A program made the position numbers and the translations under genes. This document shows, in pieces, positions 1-7,570 of a stretch of 64,000 nucleotides of DNA (positions within the stretch are counted from its first letter, which is position 1; every line of letters begins with the position of its first letter). The DNA comes from Thermus albus (GTDB lineage: Bacteria > Deinococcota > Deinococci > Deinococcales > Thermaceae), in the NCBI RefSeq assembly GCF_022760855.1, contig NZ_JAKTNR010000001.1, positions 310,001 to 374,000 on the forward strand, given 5' to 3'. The notes below the pieces were generated by a model that had not been told where the DNA came from, did not search any database, and saw only the letters and a program-made list of their open reading frames with translations.

Positions 1-546
1 ATGTACCTGGATACCATCCGGGCGGTGGTGGAAAGCGTGGGGCTACCGGTGGCGGTCAAGGTGGGGCACGCCTTCAGCGCCTTCGCCCACTTTGCCAAGC
101 GGGTGGAGGGCACGGGGGCTAAGGCCTTGGTCCTCTTTAACCGTTTTTACCAACCCGATTTTGACTTGGAAACCCTCTCCGTGGTGCCCACCTTGAGCCT
201 TTCCCGCCCTTACGAAGCCCTCTTGCGTATCCATTGGATCGCCCTCCTCTATGGCCGGGTTGGGTTGGACCTGGCCTTGTCAGGGGGGGTTCACTCTGGC
301 CGGGAAGCCATCAAGGGCCTTTTGGCCGGCGCCCAGGTGGTGATGATCACCTCGGCCATCCTGGAAAAGGGCCCCCATCACTTCCGCACCGTGCTGGAGG
401 AGCTGAAGGCCTTCATGGAGGAGAAGGAGTACGCGAGCGTGGCGGAGATGCGGGGGGTGATGAGCTACCAGAAGGTGGCGGAGCCAGCAGCCTTTGAGCG
501 GGCCAACTACCTTAAGGTTCTGGGCTCGTATCGCCTTCTTCCCTAA
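1..546 (+). CDS. Dihydroorotate dehydrogenase-like protein, C-terminal part (5' end outside window)
   Basis: The frame is open from the first base, and the ATG at position 1 is probably internal, because the family is usually about 320-330 aa and only 181 codons are seen. The visible part is the second half of an FMN-dependent TIM barrel: a beta strand with a conserved Lys (PVAVKVG), an ALVLFNRF strand, then LALSGGVHSGREAIKGLLAGA, which is the phosphate-binding Gly-rich end of the barrel, and VVMITSAIL. This matches the DHOD-like proteins found beside pyruvate:ferredoxin oxidoreductase rather than classic PyrD, but the upstream neighbour is not visible. The 3' end overlaps the convergent HARE-HTH gene by 35 bp. 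Substrate is inferred, not shown. Confidence 0.8.
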   Translation: MYLDTIRAVVESVGLPVAVKVGHAFSAFAHFAKRVEGTGAKALVLFNRFYQPDFDLETLSVVPTLSLSRPYEALLRIHWIALLYGRVGLDLALSGGVHSGREAIKGLLAGAQVVMITSAILEKGPHHFRTVLEELKAFMEEKEYASVAEMRGVMSYQKVAEPAAFERANYLKVLGSYRLLP

Positions 547-760
547 GGGCGTACAGGCCCTTGCCCAGGGCCACCACCGGGCTCCTATGCCAGCGGGCCA
601 GGGCGGAGAGCTGGATCTTGGCGATCTTTTCCGGTTCCCGAACGTGGGCCCAAAGCCCCGAATCCTTAAGGCGGCGGCCTATCTCCGTGTAGTGGAGGGG
701 CTTCCCTTCCTCCTTCAGCATCTTTAGCACCGCCTTGCGAAACCGGGCGGGTGGTGCCAT
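512..760 (-). CDS. Small HARE-HTH domain protein
   Basis: An 82-aa basic protein. The core RFRKAVLKMLKEEGKPLHYTEIGRRL is the typical HARE-HTH/winged helix seen at the N-terminus of RNA polymerase delta subunit and restriction-linked proteins, followed by a short wing region ending near VVALGKGLYALREEG. It stands alone with no catalytic partner. The start is the ATG at 758-760, 12 nt below a TATACT -10 box that faces away from polX, so the mRNA would have almost no leader. The 3' end overlaps the preceding convergent gene by 35 bp. DNA binding is inferred from the fold; targets are unknown. Confidence 0.7.
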   Translation of the reverse strand: MAPPARFRKAVLKMLKEEGKPLHYTEIGRRLKDSGLWAHVREPEKIAKIQLSALARWHRSPVVALGKGLYALREEGDTSPEP

Positions 761-792
761 GGGCAGTCCCAGTATACCCGTATAGTGGGGGC
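761..792. promoter_or_regulatory. Divergent, back-to-back promoters of the HARE-HTH gene and polX
   Basis: The 32-bp gap holds TATACCCGTATA, an inverted repeat with 5-bp arms, which supplies a -10-like hexamer to each strand: TATACT on the minus strand (773-778) and TATAGT on the plus strand (781-786). Each lies 7-12 nt before its start codon, so both transcripts should be leaderless or nearly so. No good -35 hexamers are visible. Confidence 0.5.
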
Positions 793-2520
793 ATGAAGAA
801 CCAGGAGCTCGCCCGCCTGTTTGAGGAAATCGGGCTCATGAGCGAGTTTTTGGGGGATAACCCATTCCGGGTCCGGGCCTACTACCAAGCTGCCCGCACC
901 CTTTACGACCTGGATACCCCCATTGAAGAGGTGGCCAAGGGGGGCAAGGAGGCCCTTCTGGCGCTGCCGGGAATCGGCCCCGACCTGGCGGAGAAGATCC
1001 TGGAGTTTCTAGCCACGGGAAGGATTAAAAAGCACCAGGAGCTTTCCGCCAAGGTACCAAGGGGGGTCTTGGCGGTGATGGAAGTCCCCGGGGTGGGGCC
1101 CAAGACCGCCCGGCAGCTCTATGACCAGCTGGGCATTGATTCCCTGGAAAAACTAAGGGAAGCCCTGGATCGGGGAGATCTGCTTCGCCTTAAGGGCTTC
1201 GGCCCCAAAAAGGCGGAAAGGATCCGGGAGGGGCTGGCCTTGGTGCAGGTGGCGGGTAAACGCAGGCCCTTGGGGGCGGTGCTTTCCTTGGCGCGGAACC
1301 TTCTTGCCGCCATCCGAGCCCTGCCCGGTGTGGAGAGGGCGGAACTTTGCGGGTCCGCTCGGCGGTACAAGGACACCGTGGGGGACCTGGACTACCTGGT
1401 GGCCACCGAGAGGAGCGAGGAGGTGGTAAAGGCCTTTGTGAAGCTTCCGCAGGTGAAGGAGGTCTACGCTCAGGGCAAGGAGCGGGCCACCGTGTTCCTT
1501 AAAAATGGCCTCCAGGTGGACCTCCGGGTGGTGCCGCCCGAGAGTTGGGGCTCCGGGCTGCAGTATCTCACCGGAAGCAAGGAGCACTCCATCAAGCTCC
1601 GTTCCTTGGCCCAGGAGAGGGGTCTGAAGCTTTCCGAGTACGGGGTCTTCCGCGGGGAGAAGCGCCTGGCAGGGGAGACGGAGGAGGGGGTCTATGAGGC
1701 TTTGGGGCTTCCCTTTGTTCCCCCTCCCCTGAGGGAGGACCGGGGGGAGATAGAGGCGGCGCTTGGGGGGAAGCTTCCGAGGCTATTGGAGCTTTCCCAG
1801 ATCCAGGGGGATCTGCAGGTGCACTCCACCTACTCCGATGGGCAAAACAGCCTGGAGGAGCTTTGGCAGGCGGCCAGGGGCTTGGGCTACCAGTACCTGG
1901 GGGTGACGGACCACTCCCCGGCGGTGCGGGTGGCGGGGGGGCCCTCCCCGGAGGAGGCCTTAAGGCGGATAGAAACCATCCGCCGCTTCAACGAGACCCA
2001 TGGGCCCCCCTACCTCCTGGCGGGGGCCGAGGTGGACATAAGGCCCGATGGCACCTTGGACTACCCCGATTGGGTGTTAAGGGAACTGGACCTGGTGCTC
2101 ATCTCCATCCACTCGGGTTTTAAGCTCTCCAAGGCAGAGCAGACCAAGCGCATCCTAAAGGCCCTGGAGAACTCTTTTGTCCATGTCCTGGCCCACCCCA
2201 CCGCCAGGCTCATCGGCCGGCGGGCCCCTATAGAGGCTGATTGGGAGGCCATTTTGCGCAAGGCCAAGGAGAAGGGGGTGGCGGTGGAGATCGACGGTTA
2301 CTATGACCGCATGGACCTCCCCGACGACCTGGCGCGCTTGGCCTATGGCATGGGCCTTTGGATTAGCCTCTCCACGGATGCCCACCAGGTGGAGCACCTG
2401 CGCTTCATGGAGCTTGCGGTGGGCACGGCCCAAAGGGCTTGGATTGGACCCGAGCGGGTTTTGAATGTCCTCCCTTACGCGGAGTTAACCGCCTGGCTCA
2501 AAGCCCGGCGAGGTCTTTAG
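793..2520 (+). CDS. polX: Family X DNA polymerase with PHP domain
   Basis: Bacterial PolX of 575 aa, the usual length in Thermus. The N-terminal 8-kDa/HhH region contains two helix-hairpin-helix signatures (LPGIGPDLAEKI and VPGVGPKTARQL). The palm follows, with the metal-binding Asp pair in TVGDLDYLV and the third Asp in LQVDLRVV. The PHP phosphoesterase domain starts near residue 335 with VHSTYSDG, then VTDHSP, GAEVDIR, ISIHSGF, VLAHPTARLIG and STDAHQ, so all expected metal ligands are present and 3'-5' exonuclease or 3'-phosphate processing is likely. It fills gaps in base-excision repair. The ATG at 793 is chosen over an upstream in-frame GTG because the latter overlaps the -10 box. The 3' end overlaps the convergent UDG gene by 23 bp. 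Confidence 0.95.
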   Translation: MKNQELARLFEEIGLMSEFLGDNPFRVRAYYQAARTLYDLDTPIEEVAKGGKEALLALPGIGPDLAEKILEFLATGRIKKHQELSAKVPRGVLAVMEVPGVGPKTARQLYDQLGIDSLEKLREALDRGDLLRLKGFGPKKAERIREGLALVQVAGKRRPLGAVLSLARNLLAAIRALPGVERAELCGSARRYKDTVGDLDYLVATERSEEVVKAFVKLPQVKEVYAQGKERATVFLKNGLQVDLRVVPPESWGSGLQYLTGSKEHSIKLRSLAQERGLKLSEYGVFRGEKRLAGETEEGVYEALGLPFVPPPLREDRGEIEAALGGKLPRLLELSQIQGDLQVHSTYSDGQNSLEELWQAARGLGYQYLGVTDHSPAVRVAGGPSPEEALRRIETIRRFNETHGPPYLLAGAEVDIRPDGTLDYPDWVLRELDLVLISIHSGFKLSKAEQTKRILKALENSFVHVLAHPTARLIGRRAPIEADWEAILRKAKEKGVAVEIDGYYDRMDLPDDLARLAYGMGLWISLSTDAHQVEHLRFMELAVGTAQRAWIGPERVLNVLPYAELTAWLKARRGL

Positions 2521-3166
2521 CCTGTAGGAGTATGTCCAGAAACATCTCCCGGGTGAGCCGGCCCGTTTGCGTGTTCTGCCGAGAGACGTGGTAGCTGGCG
2601 AGGAGGTGCCGGCCATCGGGCAAGGGGTAGTGGGCCCCGTGGAAAAAGGGATGGGCGCTCCTTTTCCGCCCGAAGTGGTCCAGGAGGGCCTCGAGGGCGA
2701 TCCGGCCCAGGGCCAGGTAGACCCGGGCCTCCCGGAGGAGACCGAGCTCCATCCGGGTCCAGGCGCTACAGGTCTGGAGCTCCTCCCGGGTGGGCTTGTT
2801 GTCCGGCGGGGCGCAGCGCACGGCGGCGGTAAGGTAGACGCCAAAAAGCCTTAGCTCGTCCCCGGGTTCGCTTTGGGGTTGGTTGGAGAGGCCCGCCTGG
2901 TAAAGAAGGGGATAGAGGAAGGCGCCCGAGGCATCCCCGGTGAAGGGGCGGCCCGTGCGGTTGGAACCATGGGCTCCCGGGGCCAGGCCGAAAAGAACCA
3001 GGCGCGCCTTTGGGTCCCCGAAGCCGGGGACGGGCTTGGCCCAGTAGGTCCAATCCCGATAGGCCCGGCGTTTCTCCCGCCCCACCGCCTCCCGATGGGC
3101 CACCAACCTAGGGCAACGGCTGCAGGAGGCAAGTTCCTTTTGGAAGGTGTCCCACGTGGCTTCCAT
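2498..3166 (-). CDS. Family 5 (UDGb-type) uracil-DNA glycosylase with 4Fe-4S cluster
   Basis: A 222-aa glycosylase that removes uracil, and in this family also other deaminated bases, from DNA. Motif A is GLAPGAHGSNRTG around residues 60-72; it lacks the Asp/Asn catalytic water activator of family 1, as expected for family 5. The motif-B region is SYHVSRQNTQ near residue 195. Four cysteines (C15, C18, C118, C133) are spaced as in thermophilic UDGs that hold a 4Fe-4S cluster. It lies tail to tail with polX, overlapping by 23 bp, so two base-excision repair genes are neighbours. The assignment to family 5 rather than family 4 rests on the A-H-G-S-N-R-T stretch. Confidence 0.9.
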   Translation of the reverse strand: MEATWDTFQKELASCSRCPRLVAHREAVGREKRRAYRDWTYWAKPVPGFGDPKARLVLFGLAPGAHGSNRTGRPFTGDASGAFLYPLLYQAGLSNQPQSEPGDELRLFGVYLTAAVRCAPPDNKPTREELQTCSAWTRMELGLLREARVYLALGRIALEALLDHFGRKRSAHPFFHGAHYPLPDGRHLLASYHVSRQNTQTGRLTREMFLDILLQAKDLAGL

Positions 3167-3178
3167 CGGCCTATAAGC

Positions 3179-3206
3179 CTAACCCCCGCCGGGGGGCGGG
3201 GGCTAG
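3179..3206 (-). terminator. GC-rich stem-loop after the secreted lipoprotein gene
   Basis: A 12-bp stem with one mismatch, a G4/C4 loop, and a core of CCCCCGCC pairing with GGCGGGGG. It lies 17 nt past the stop of the minus-strand gene ending at 3223. There is no clear T-run, so it may stabilise the mRNA end instead of, or as well as, terminating. Confidence 0.55.
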
Positions 3207-3222
3207 GTCCAAAGCCCAAAGC

Positions 3223-4770
3223 CTACTCGCTGCAGTGCCCGGGGCCGATATAGCCCTCGTTGTACTGGCCCAGGAGGCTGGCGTAGGAACGGGCCTGGTT
3301 GCTGAGGGTCTTGGTGAAGTTAGATGAGGGTGTGTAGGTGTTGAAGAAGTTCTCCGCCCAGGCGATGGCTGCCAGCACCTCAGGTGGAGCGTAGGCCCCC
3401 TTCAGCACGTTCAGCTTGGCGGCGATGTACTGGTGGGCCAGCTGGTAGTACGGGTTGCCGCCCGAGGGTGAGGTCCAGAGGACCTGGTAGTAGGTCTTGC
3501 CGGAGGAGAAGAACAGGGTGTCCTCGCCGCTAGGCTGGATCTGGTCCCAGGTGTCGTCCCGGGGCTTGGCCGGCCCGTACCGGGTGTGGGTCTTCCAGTA
3601 GCCCTGGGTGAGGGTGCAGCCCATCTGGCAAGCCGGTACCCGAACCCTTACGGTCCAGCTGGAGGAGCCCGTGGTGCCGGTGGTGTTGGTGGTAAAGGTG
3701 GCGGTGTTGGTGAAGGTGTGGTACGTGTCCTGGCTCTCACACGGGTAGGGCCCCACGTTCAGGCTGTAGGTGAGGGTCTTGGGGGCTTCGTCCGCGCTCA
3801 CAGTGCCCAGGGGGCCGTACTTGTCGTCGCTGACCGACACCTGGTTATCCACCAAGGTGGTGGGGCCATTGAAGGTAACGGGGGCTGTGGCGGTGGCGGT
3901 GCGCACCTGCTCCTGGCCTTGGCGCACGTAGGCGACGGTGGCGGTGTTGGTGCGGCTATCCTTGTTGGGCAGGCTGGCGCTGTAGGTGCAGCTCATGCTC
4001 GCTCCAGGGGCCAGGGTGCGGGGAAGCTCCCCGCAGGCTACGTTGGCGACGATGTCGGGCGAAACCACGTCGGAGACGCTTTGCACCACGAAGGTGATGG
4101 GGGTATTGTTCTGGATGACGATGGTGCCCTGTACGGCGAAGTCCCGGTCCTCATAGCGGACAACCCCTACCTGTACCTGGTAGTTCACTGGGAAGACCTG
4201 GCCGGGACTCAAGGTGAGCTCCGTTTGATCCCCGGTCTTGCGAATCTCCCAGAAGTACTGGCGGGTATAGGTGGTGGTGGCGGTTTTGCTCACGTTCAGA
4301 CGATACTGGAAGCAGAAGGTCACATGGCTGATTGTCGGAATGTTTCCGCCTTGGTTGGGAGGAGCGTGCAGGCCACTATCGGAGGTAGCCGGGGGATCAT
4401 AGACGTACACATTGGCCCCTGGACCTCCCTTGACGATCACCGCGGTCATGCCCAAGGTGGAGCTCCAATCCACGTACTTGCCATCGCCGGAGAAGGTGGG
4501 GGTGATGGTGTTGCCGTAAGCGTCCACGGTGTAGGTACCGCTAACCGGTGGGTCTACCTTATAGGCTCCGTCAAAGACCACCCCTGCCTGCGTGCATTCC
4601 GCCTCGGCGCTTCCCGCTTTCCAATCGGGATAGGTAACCACCTGCCGGTTCACCGCCGTGGCGGGGCTTAGGGGGGCCTTATTGGTCTGCCCGCCGCATG
4701 CGGAAAGGATCAGGAGCAGCACCGCCCCCAAAGGAACTCCCCACCTAAACCATAACCTAGTATGCCGCAT
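3223..4770 (-). CDS. Large secreted lipoprotein, function unknown
   Basis: A 515-aa protein. A basic N-terminus (MRHTRLWFRW), a hydrophobic stretch and the lipobox LILSAC with Cys25 mark a lipoprotein signal. The mature part is rich in Thr, Ser, Val and Tyr and looks like beta-sandwich repeats (CARDB/DUF11-like phrases such as NTATVAYVRQG and NTATFTTNTTGTTG). The last 130 residues begin CTLTQGYWKTHTRYGP, a Cys/Trp motif common at the end of extracellular adhesion-type proteins. No enzyme motif was seen. Its RBS is AAAGGAGG 5 nt before the ATG. It stands alone between a regulator and a repair gene. A surface or S-layer-associated role is a guess. Confidence 0.75.
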   Translation of the reverse strand: MRHTRLWFRWGVPLGAVLLLILSACGGQTNKAPLSPATAVNRQVVTYPDWKAGSAEAECTQAGVVFDGAYKVDPPVSGTYTVDAYGNTITPTFSGDGKYVDWSSTLGMTAVIVKGGPGANVYVYDPPATSDSGLHAPPNQGGNIPTISHVTFCFQYRLNVSKTATTTYTRQYFWEIRKTGDQTELTLSPGQVFPVNYQVQVGVVRYEDRDFAVQGTIVIQNNTPITFVVQSVSDVVSPDIVANVACGELPRTLAPGASMSCTYSASLPNKDSRTNTATVAYVRQGQEQVRTATATAPVTFNGPTTLVDNQVSVSDDKYGPLGTVSADEAPKTLTYSLNVGPYPCESQDTYHTFTNTATFTTNTTGTTGSSSWTVRVRVPACQMGCTLTQGYWKTHTRYGPAKPRDDTWDQIQPSGEDTLFFSSGKTYYQVLWTSPSGGNPYYQLAHQYIAAKLNVLKGAYAPPEVLAAIAWAENFFNTYTPSSNFTKTLSNQARSYASLLGQYNEGYIGPGHCSE

Positions 4771-4877
4771 AAAGACCTCCTTTCACCCTTAGCTTAGTAA
4801 CCTTCCAAGAGGAGGCCAACGCTCCTTTGGCCTAATTCATGTGAAAAAAAAGTACTACTACCAGGGAGCCGGAAAGT
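4771..4877 (-). promoter_or_regulatory. Leader/promoter region of the lipoprotein gene
   Basis: This 107-bp gap is unusually AT-rich for the window. On the minus strand it contains a run of eight T (around 4844-4852) shortly after the LuxR-type gene's stop, then an inverted repeat GGCCAA...TTGGCC with a 7-nt loop near 4811-4831, then an AAAGGAGG ribosome site. The T-run without a strong stem makes termination uncertain; it may equally be an upstream promoter element. Confidence 0.35.
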
Positions 4878-5396
4878 CTAGGTGAGAAACCGGATGTGGG
4901 CCAGTTGGCTTCGCCGCTTGATCCCTGCCTTTTGGAACACGGCGGAGAGATGGGCCTTGACTGTGCGCTCGGAGATCCCCAGCTCCTTGGCGATCTCCTT
5001 ATTGCTGAGGCCTAAGGCGGCTAGGGCCGCCACCTCCCTTTCCCGAGGGGAAAGTTGCGGGGTAGGCTCTCCCACCAAGGTGGCCACTACCCGCCTTTCC
5101 GCCCAGGCCTCGCCCTCGGCCACCTTCCGCAAGGCCTGGGCCAGGACCTCGAGGCCCTGTTCCGGGTAAAGGTAACCCTTATAGCCCAGTTTGAGGGCCT
5201 CCGCCGCCTGTTCCCGGCTCCTGAGTAGAACCAGGGAAGGGAGAGGCGGGGGCAGGGGAACCTCCCAGCCGGCTTCCACCAGGCCCACCTGGGCCGCCAA
5301 GGGGTGGTCCACCACCTGGAATTCCCGGGCCTGAAGGGCTTCGGCCAGAGCCTCCCGTTGGCTAGCTAGGGTAAGGTCAATCCAGACCCGGACCAT
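4878..5396 (-). CDS. LuxR/NarL-family DNA-binding regulator with degenerate receiver domain
   Basis: A 172-aa protein. The C-terminal 65 residues are a clear GerE/LuxR helix-turn-helix: LSPREREVAALAALGLSNKEIA then ISERTVKAHLSAVFQKAG. The first 105 residues have the length and alternating pattern of a response-regulator receiver, but the acidic pocket and the phosphoacceptor Asp are absent (the region that should read xxDxxMP is LVEAGWEVPLP). It is therefore likely to act without phosphorylation. It is transcribed alone, upstream of and in line with the lipoprotein gene, which is a plausible target. No partner kinase is adjacent. Confidence 0.8.
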   Translation of the reverse strand: MVRVWIDLTLASQREALAEALQAREFQVVDHPLAAQVGLVEAGWEVPLPPPLPSLVLLRSREQAAEALKLGYKGYLYPEQGLEVLAQALRKVAEGEAWAERRVVATLVGEPTPQLSPREREVAALAALGLSNKEIAKELGISERTVKAHLSAVFQKAGIKRRSQLAHIRFLT

Positions 5397-5434
5397 ACTT
5401 GGGTCTCATTTTACCCCTGGTGCCCTAAAGGACT

Positions 5435-7000
5435 CTAAAGCGGGATGTTGTCGTGCTTCTTAAAGGGCCGCTCTTCCTTCTTCTCCCAAAGCATCCTCAG
5501 GTGCTGGTAGAGAAGGCGCCGGGTGTGGGCGGGGTCTATGACATCATCTATGTAGCCCCTTCCCGCGGCCACCCAGGGGTTGTCAAAGGCCTGGCGGTAC
5601 TCTTCAATCTTCCGCCGGCGGGTTTCCTCGGGGTTGGGGGAGGATTGAATCTCCTTGCGGTAGATGATGTTGGCGGCTCCCTCGGCCCCCATCACCGCCA
5701 CCGCCGCCGTGGGCCAGGCCAGGACCACATCCGCCCCCATGTCCTTGGAGTTCATGGCCAGGTAGGCCCCGCCGTAGGCCTTGCGGGCGATGAGGGTGAT
5801 CTTGGGTACCGTGGCCTCGGCGTAGGCGAAGAGCATCTTGGCCCCGTGGCGGATGATGCCCCCGTGCTCCTGGGCCACCCCAGGCAGGAAGCCGGTCACG
5901 TCCACCAGGGTCAGGATGGGGATGTTGAAGGCATCCATGGTGCGGATGAAGCGGGCCGCCTTGTCGGAGGCATTGATATCTAGGGCTCCCGCCATAAAGC
6001 GGGGGTTGTTGGCCACGATCCCCACGGGATACCCTCCCAGGCGGCCCAGGCCCACGATGATGTTCCGGGCAAAGCCGGGCTGGATCTCCAGAAACTCCTC
6101 GCCATCCAAGAGGGTTCTGATGACCTGGTGCATGTTGTAGGGCCTTTTCGCATCGGGGTGGACGATGTCTAGCAGCTCGGGGGTGGGGCGGAAGGGGTCG
6201 TCTTGGGGTTCTACCACGGGGGGTTTCTCCCGGCTGTTTTGCGGCAGGTAAGAAAGAAGCTTTTTGATAAGGTCCAGGACCTCCTGGTCGTTTTGCCCCT
6301 CGAGGTGGGCCACCCCGCTCTTTTCCATGTGCACATCCGCCCCCCCCAGCGCCTCAAAGCTCACCTCCTCCCGGGTCACGCTCTTGATGACCTCGGGGCC
6401 GGTGATGAACATGTAGCTGGTCCCCCGGCTCATGAGGATGAAATCGGTCATGGCCGGGCTATACACCGCCCCCCCCGCGCAAGGGCCCAGGATGGCCGAG
6501 ATCTGGGGCACCACGCCGGAATAAACAGCGTTGCGGTAGAAGACCTCCCCGTAGCCGGAAAGGCTATCCACCCCCTCCTGGATGCGGGCCCCAGCGGAGT
6601 CGTTGAGTCCGATGATGGGCGCTCCCACCTTGGCCGCTAGGTCCATTAGGCTGGCAATCTTACGCCCGTGCATCTTGCCCAAGGAGCCCCCTAAGACGGT
6701 GAAGTCCTGGCTGAAGACGAAGACCAAGCGGCCGCCGATGGTGCCATACCCGGTTACCACCCCATCGGCAGGGGCCTCAATACCTTCCATGAGCCCGGTT
6801 TCCAGGTGCTCGGCGAAGGGCATGAGTTCCACGAAACTCCCCGGGTCCAGGAGGTAGTCTATGCGTTCTCGGGCCGTGAGCTTCCCCTGCTGGTGCTGCT
6901 TTTTAATGCGTTCCTCTCCGCCACCCAGAAGGATTTTTTTCCGCCTCTCCTCCAGCTCAGCTAAGAGCTCGTCCAGGATAAGTTTGGCGTTATCGGCCAT
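5435..7000 (-). CDS. Acyl-CoA carboxylase, carboxyltransferase (beta) subunit, propionyl-CoA type
   Basis: A 521-aa member of the PccB/MmdA/AccD5 family, which moves CO2 from carboxybiotin to an acyl-CoA. It contains two crotonase-like halves: the N-terminal FVFSQDFTVLGGSLGKMHGRKI and GLNDSAGARIQEGV with the GAR/IQEG oxyanion residues, and the C-terminal LVDVTGFLPGVAQEHGGIIRHGAK, AYGGAYLAMNSKDMG and VAVMGAEGAANI. Length and motifs are complete. No biotin carboxylase or biotin-carrier gene is nearby, so those subunits must be encoded elsewhere. A substrate such as propionyl-CoA is inferred; methylmalonyl-CoA decarboxylase activity (MmdA) cannot be excluded. The ATG lies about 15 nt below a TAGTAT -10 box with no good RBS, suggesting a very short leader. 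Confidence 0.9.
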   Translation of the reverse strand: MADNAKLILDELLAELEERRKKILLGGGEERIKKQHQQGKLTARERIDYLLDPGSFVELMPFAEHLETGLMEGIEAPADGVVTGYGTIGGRLVFVFSQDFTVLGGSLGKMHGRKIASLMDLAAKVGAPIIGLNDSAGARIQEGVDSLSGYGEVFYRNAVYSGVVPQISAILGPCAGGAVYSPAMTDFILMSRGTSYMFITGPEVIKSVTREEVSFEALGGADVHMEKSGVAHLEGQNDQEVLDLIKKLLSYLPQNSREKPPVVEPQDDPFRPTPELLDIVHPDAKRPYNMHQVIRTLLDGEEFLEIQPGFARNIIVGLGRLGGYPVGIVANNPRFMAGALDINASDKAARFIRTMDAFNIPILTLVDVTGFLPGVAQEHGGIIRHGAKMLFAYAEATVPKITLIARKAYGGAYLAMNSKDMGADVVLAWPTAAVAVMGAEGAANIIYRKEIQSSPNPEETRRRKIEEYRQAFDNPWVAAGRGYIDDVIDPAHTRRLLYQHLRMLWEKKEERPFKKHDNIPL

Positions 7001-7014
7001 ACTGGCCGCATGAT

Positions 7015-7043
7015 ATACTAAGAAGCCGGGTTTGCTCCTGTAA
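7015..7043 (-). promoter_or_regulatory. Promoter of the acyl-CoA carboxyltransferase gene
   Basis: On the minus strand there is TTACAG (7043-7038), a 17-bp spacer and TAGTAT (7020-7015), upstream of the ATG at 7000. The -35 matches the sigma-A consensus only partly. Confidence 0.4.
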
Positions 7044-7073
7044 TAACGGGCCCGGCGGAGGAGGTGACGAGGA

Positions 7074-7502
7074 ATGAGGCGTTGGTTGAGCCTGGTCTTC
7101 CTGTTGGTGGTCGTCCTATTGGTAGCCTGGGCTGGTTACCAGGGCTACGCCCGCCTCCGGGCCCTCGAGGGCCAGGTGACCGCCCTGGCCAACCGGGTCC
7201 AGGTCCAGGAACAAGCCCTGAAAGCCTTGGGGGAGCGGGTGGGTAAGCTGGAGGAGGAGGTTTTCAAGGCCCCGGCCCCGCCTCTTTCCCTGCCCGAGGT
7301 GCCGGGTGCGCCCAGCGCCCCCGCTTGGCCCTATGCCCTTGGGGTGGTGGTGGTAGCGGTGCTCCTTTTCTTCTTGTTGCAGCTCCTCAGGGGTAACCGG
7401 GGGAAGAAGGAGGGTGAGGCCCAGGAGACCCCACCTCCCCAGGAGAACCTCGAGGCCTCCCGCATGGAGGATGAGGGGGCACCTCCTCCCAAGAAGGAGT
7501 AG
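7074..7502 (+). CDS. Small coiled-coil protein with two membrane segments, function unknown
   Basis: A 142-aa protein. Residues 4-24 (LSLVFLLVVVLLVAWAGYQGY) form a membrane anchor or uncleaved signal; residues 27-65 are a heptad-like coiled coil (LRALEGQVTALANRVQVQEQ and on). A Pro-rich linker is followed by a second membrane helix at about 90-108 (LGVVVVAVLLFFLLQLL) and a charged Pro/Glu-rich tail. An RBS GGAGGAGGTGACGAGG precedes the ATG. It stands alone between divergent and convergent neighbours and is followed by a strong terminator. No family was recognised. Confidence 0.7.
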   Translation: MRRWLSLVFLLVVVLLVAWAGYQGYARLRALEGQVTALANRVQVQEQALKALGERVGKLEEEVFKAPAPPLSLPEVPGAPSAPAWPYALGVVVVAVLLFFLLQLLRGNRGKKEGEAQETPPPQENLEASRMEDEGAPPPKKE

Positions 7503-7513
7503 CTAGAGGCCAA

Positions 7514-7544
7514 GCGGGCAGGGAACTCCCTGCCCGCCTTTTCC
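7514..7544 (+). terminator. Rho-independent terminator
   Basis: A perfect 10-bp stem GCGGGCAGGG / CCCTGCCCGC with an AACT loop, then CTTTTCC. It lies 11 nt after the stop at 7502 and in front of the convergent etfA end, so it ends the upstream transcript; the stem could also act on the minus strand. Confidence 0.85.
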
Positions 7545-7570
7545 TACAGAATCGGAGAATCGGGGGAAGC

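Noticed and set aside
3586-4671. A 361-codon plus-strand open frame opposite the secreted lipoprotein gene
   Set aside because: It is antisense to a gene with a clear signal peptide and lipobox, is Gly/Ala/Val-rich without any domain, and is the usual GC-rich reverse-frame shadow.
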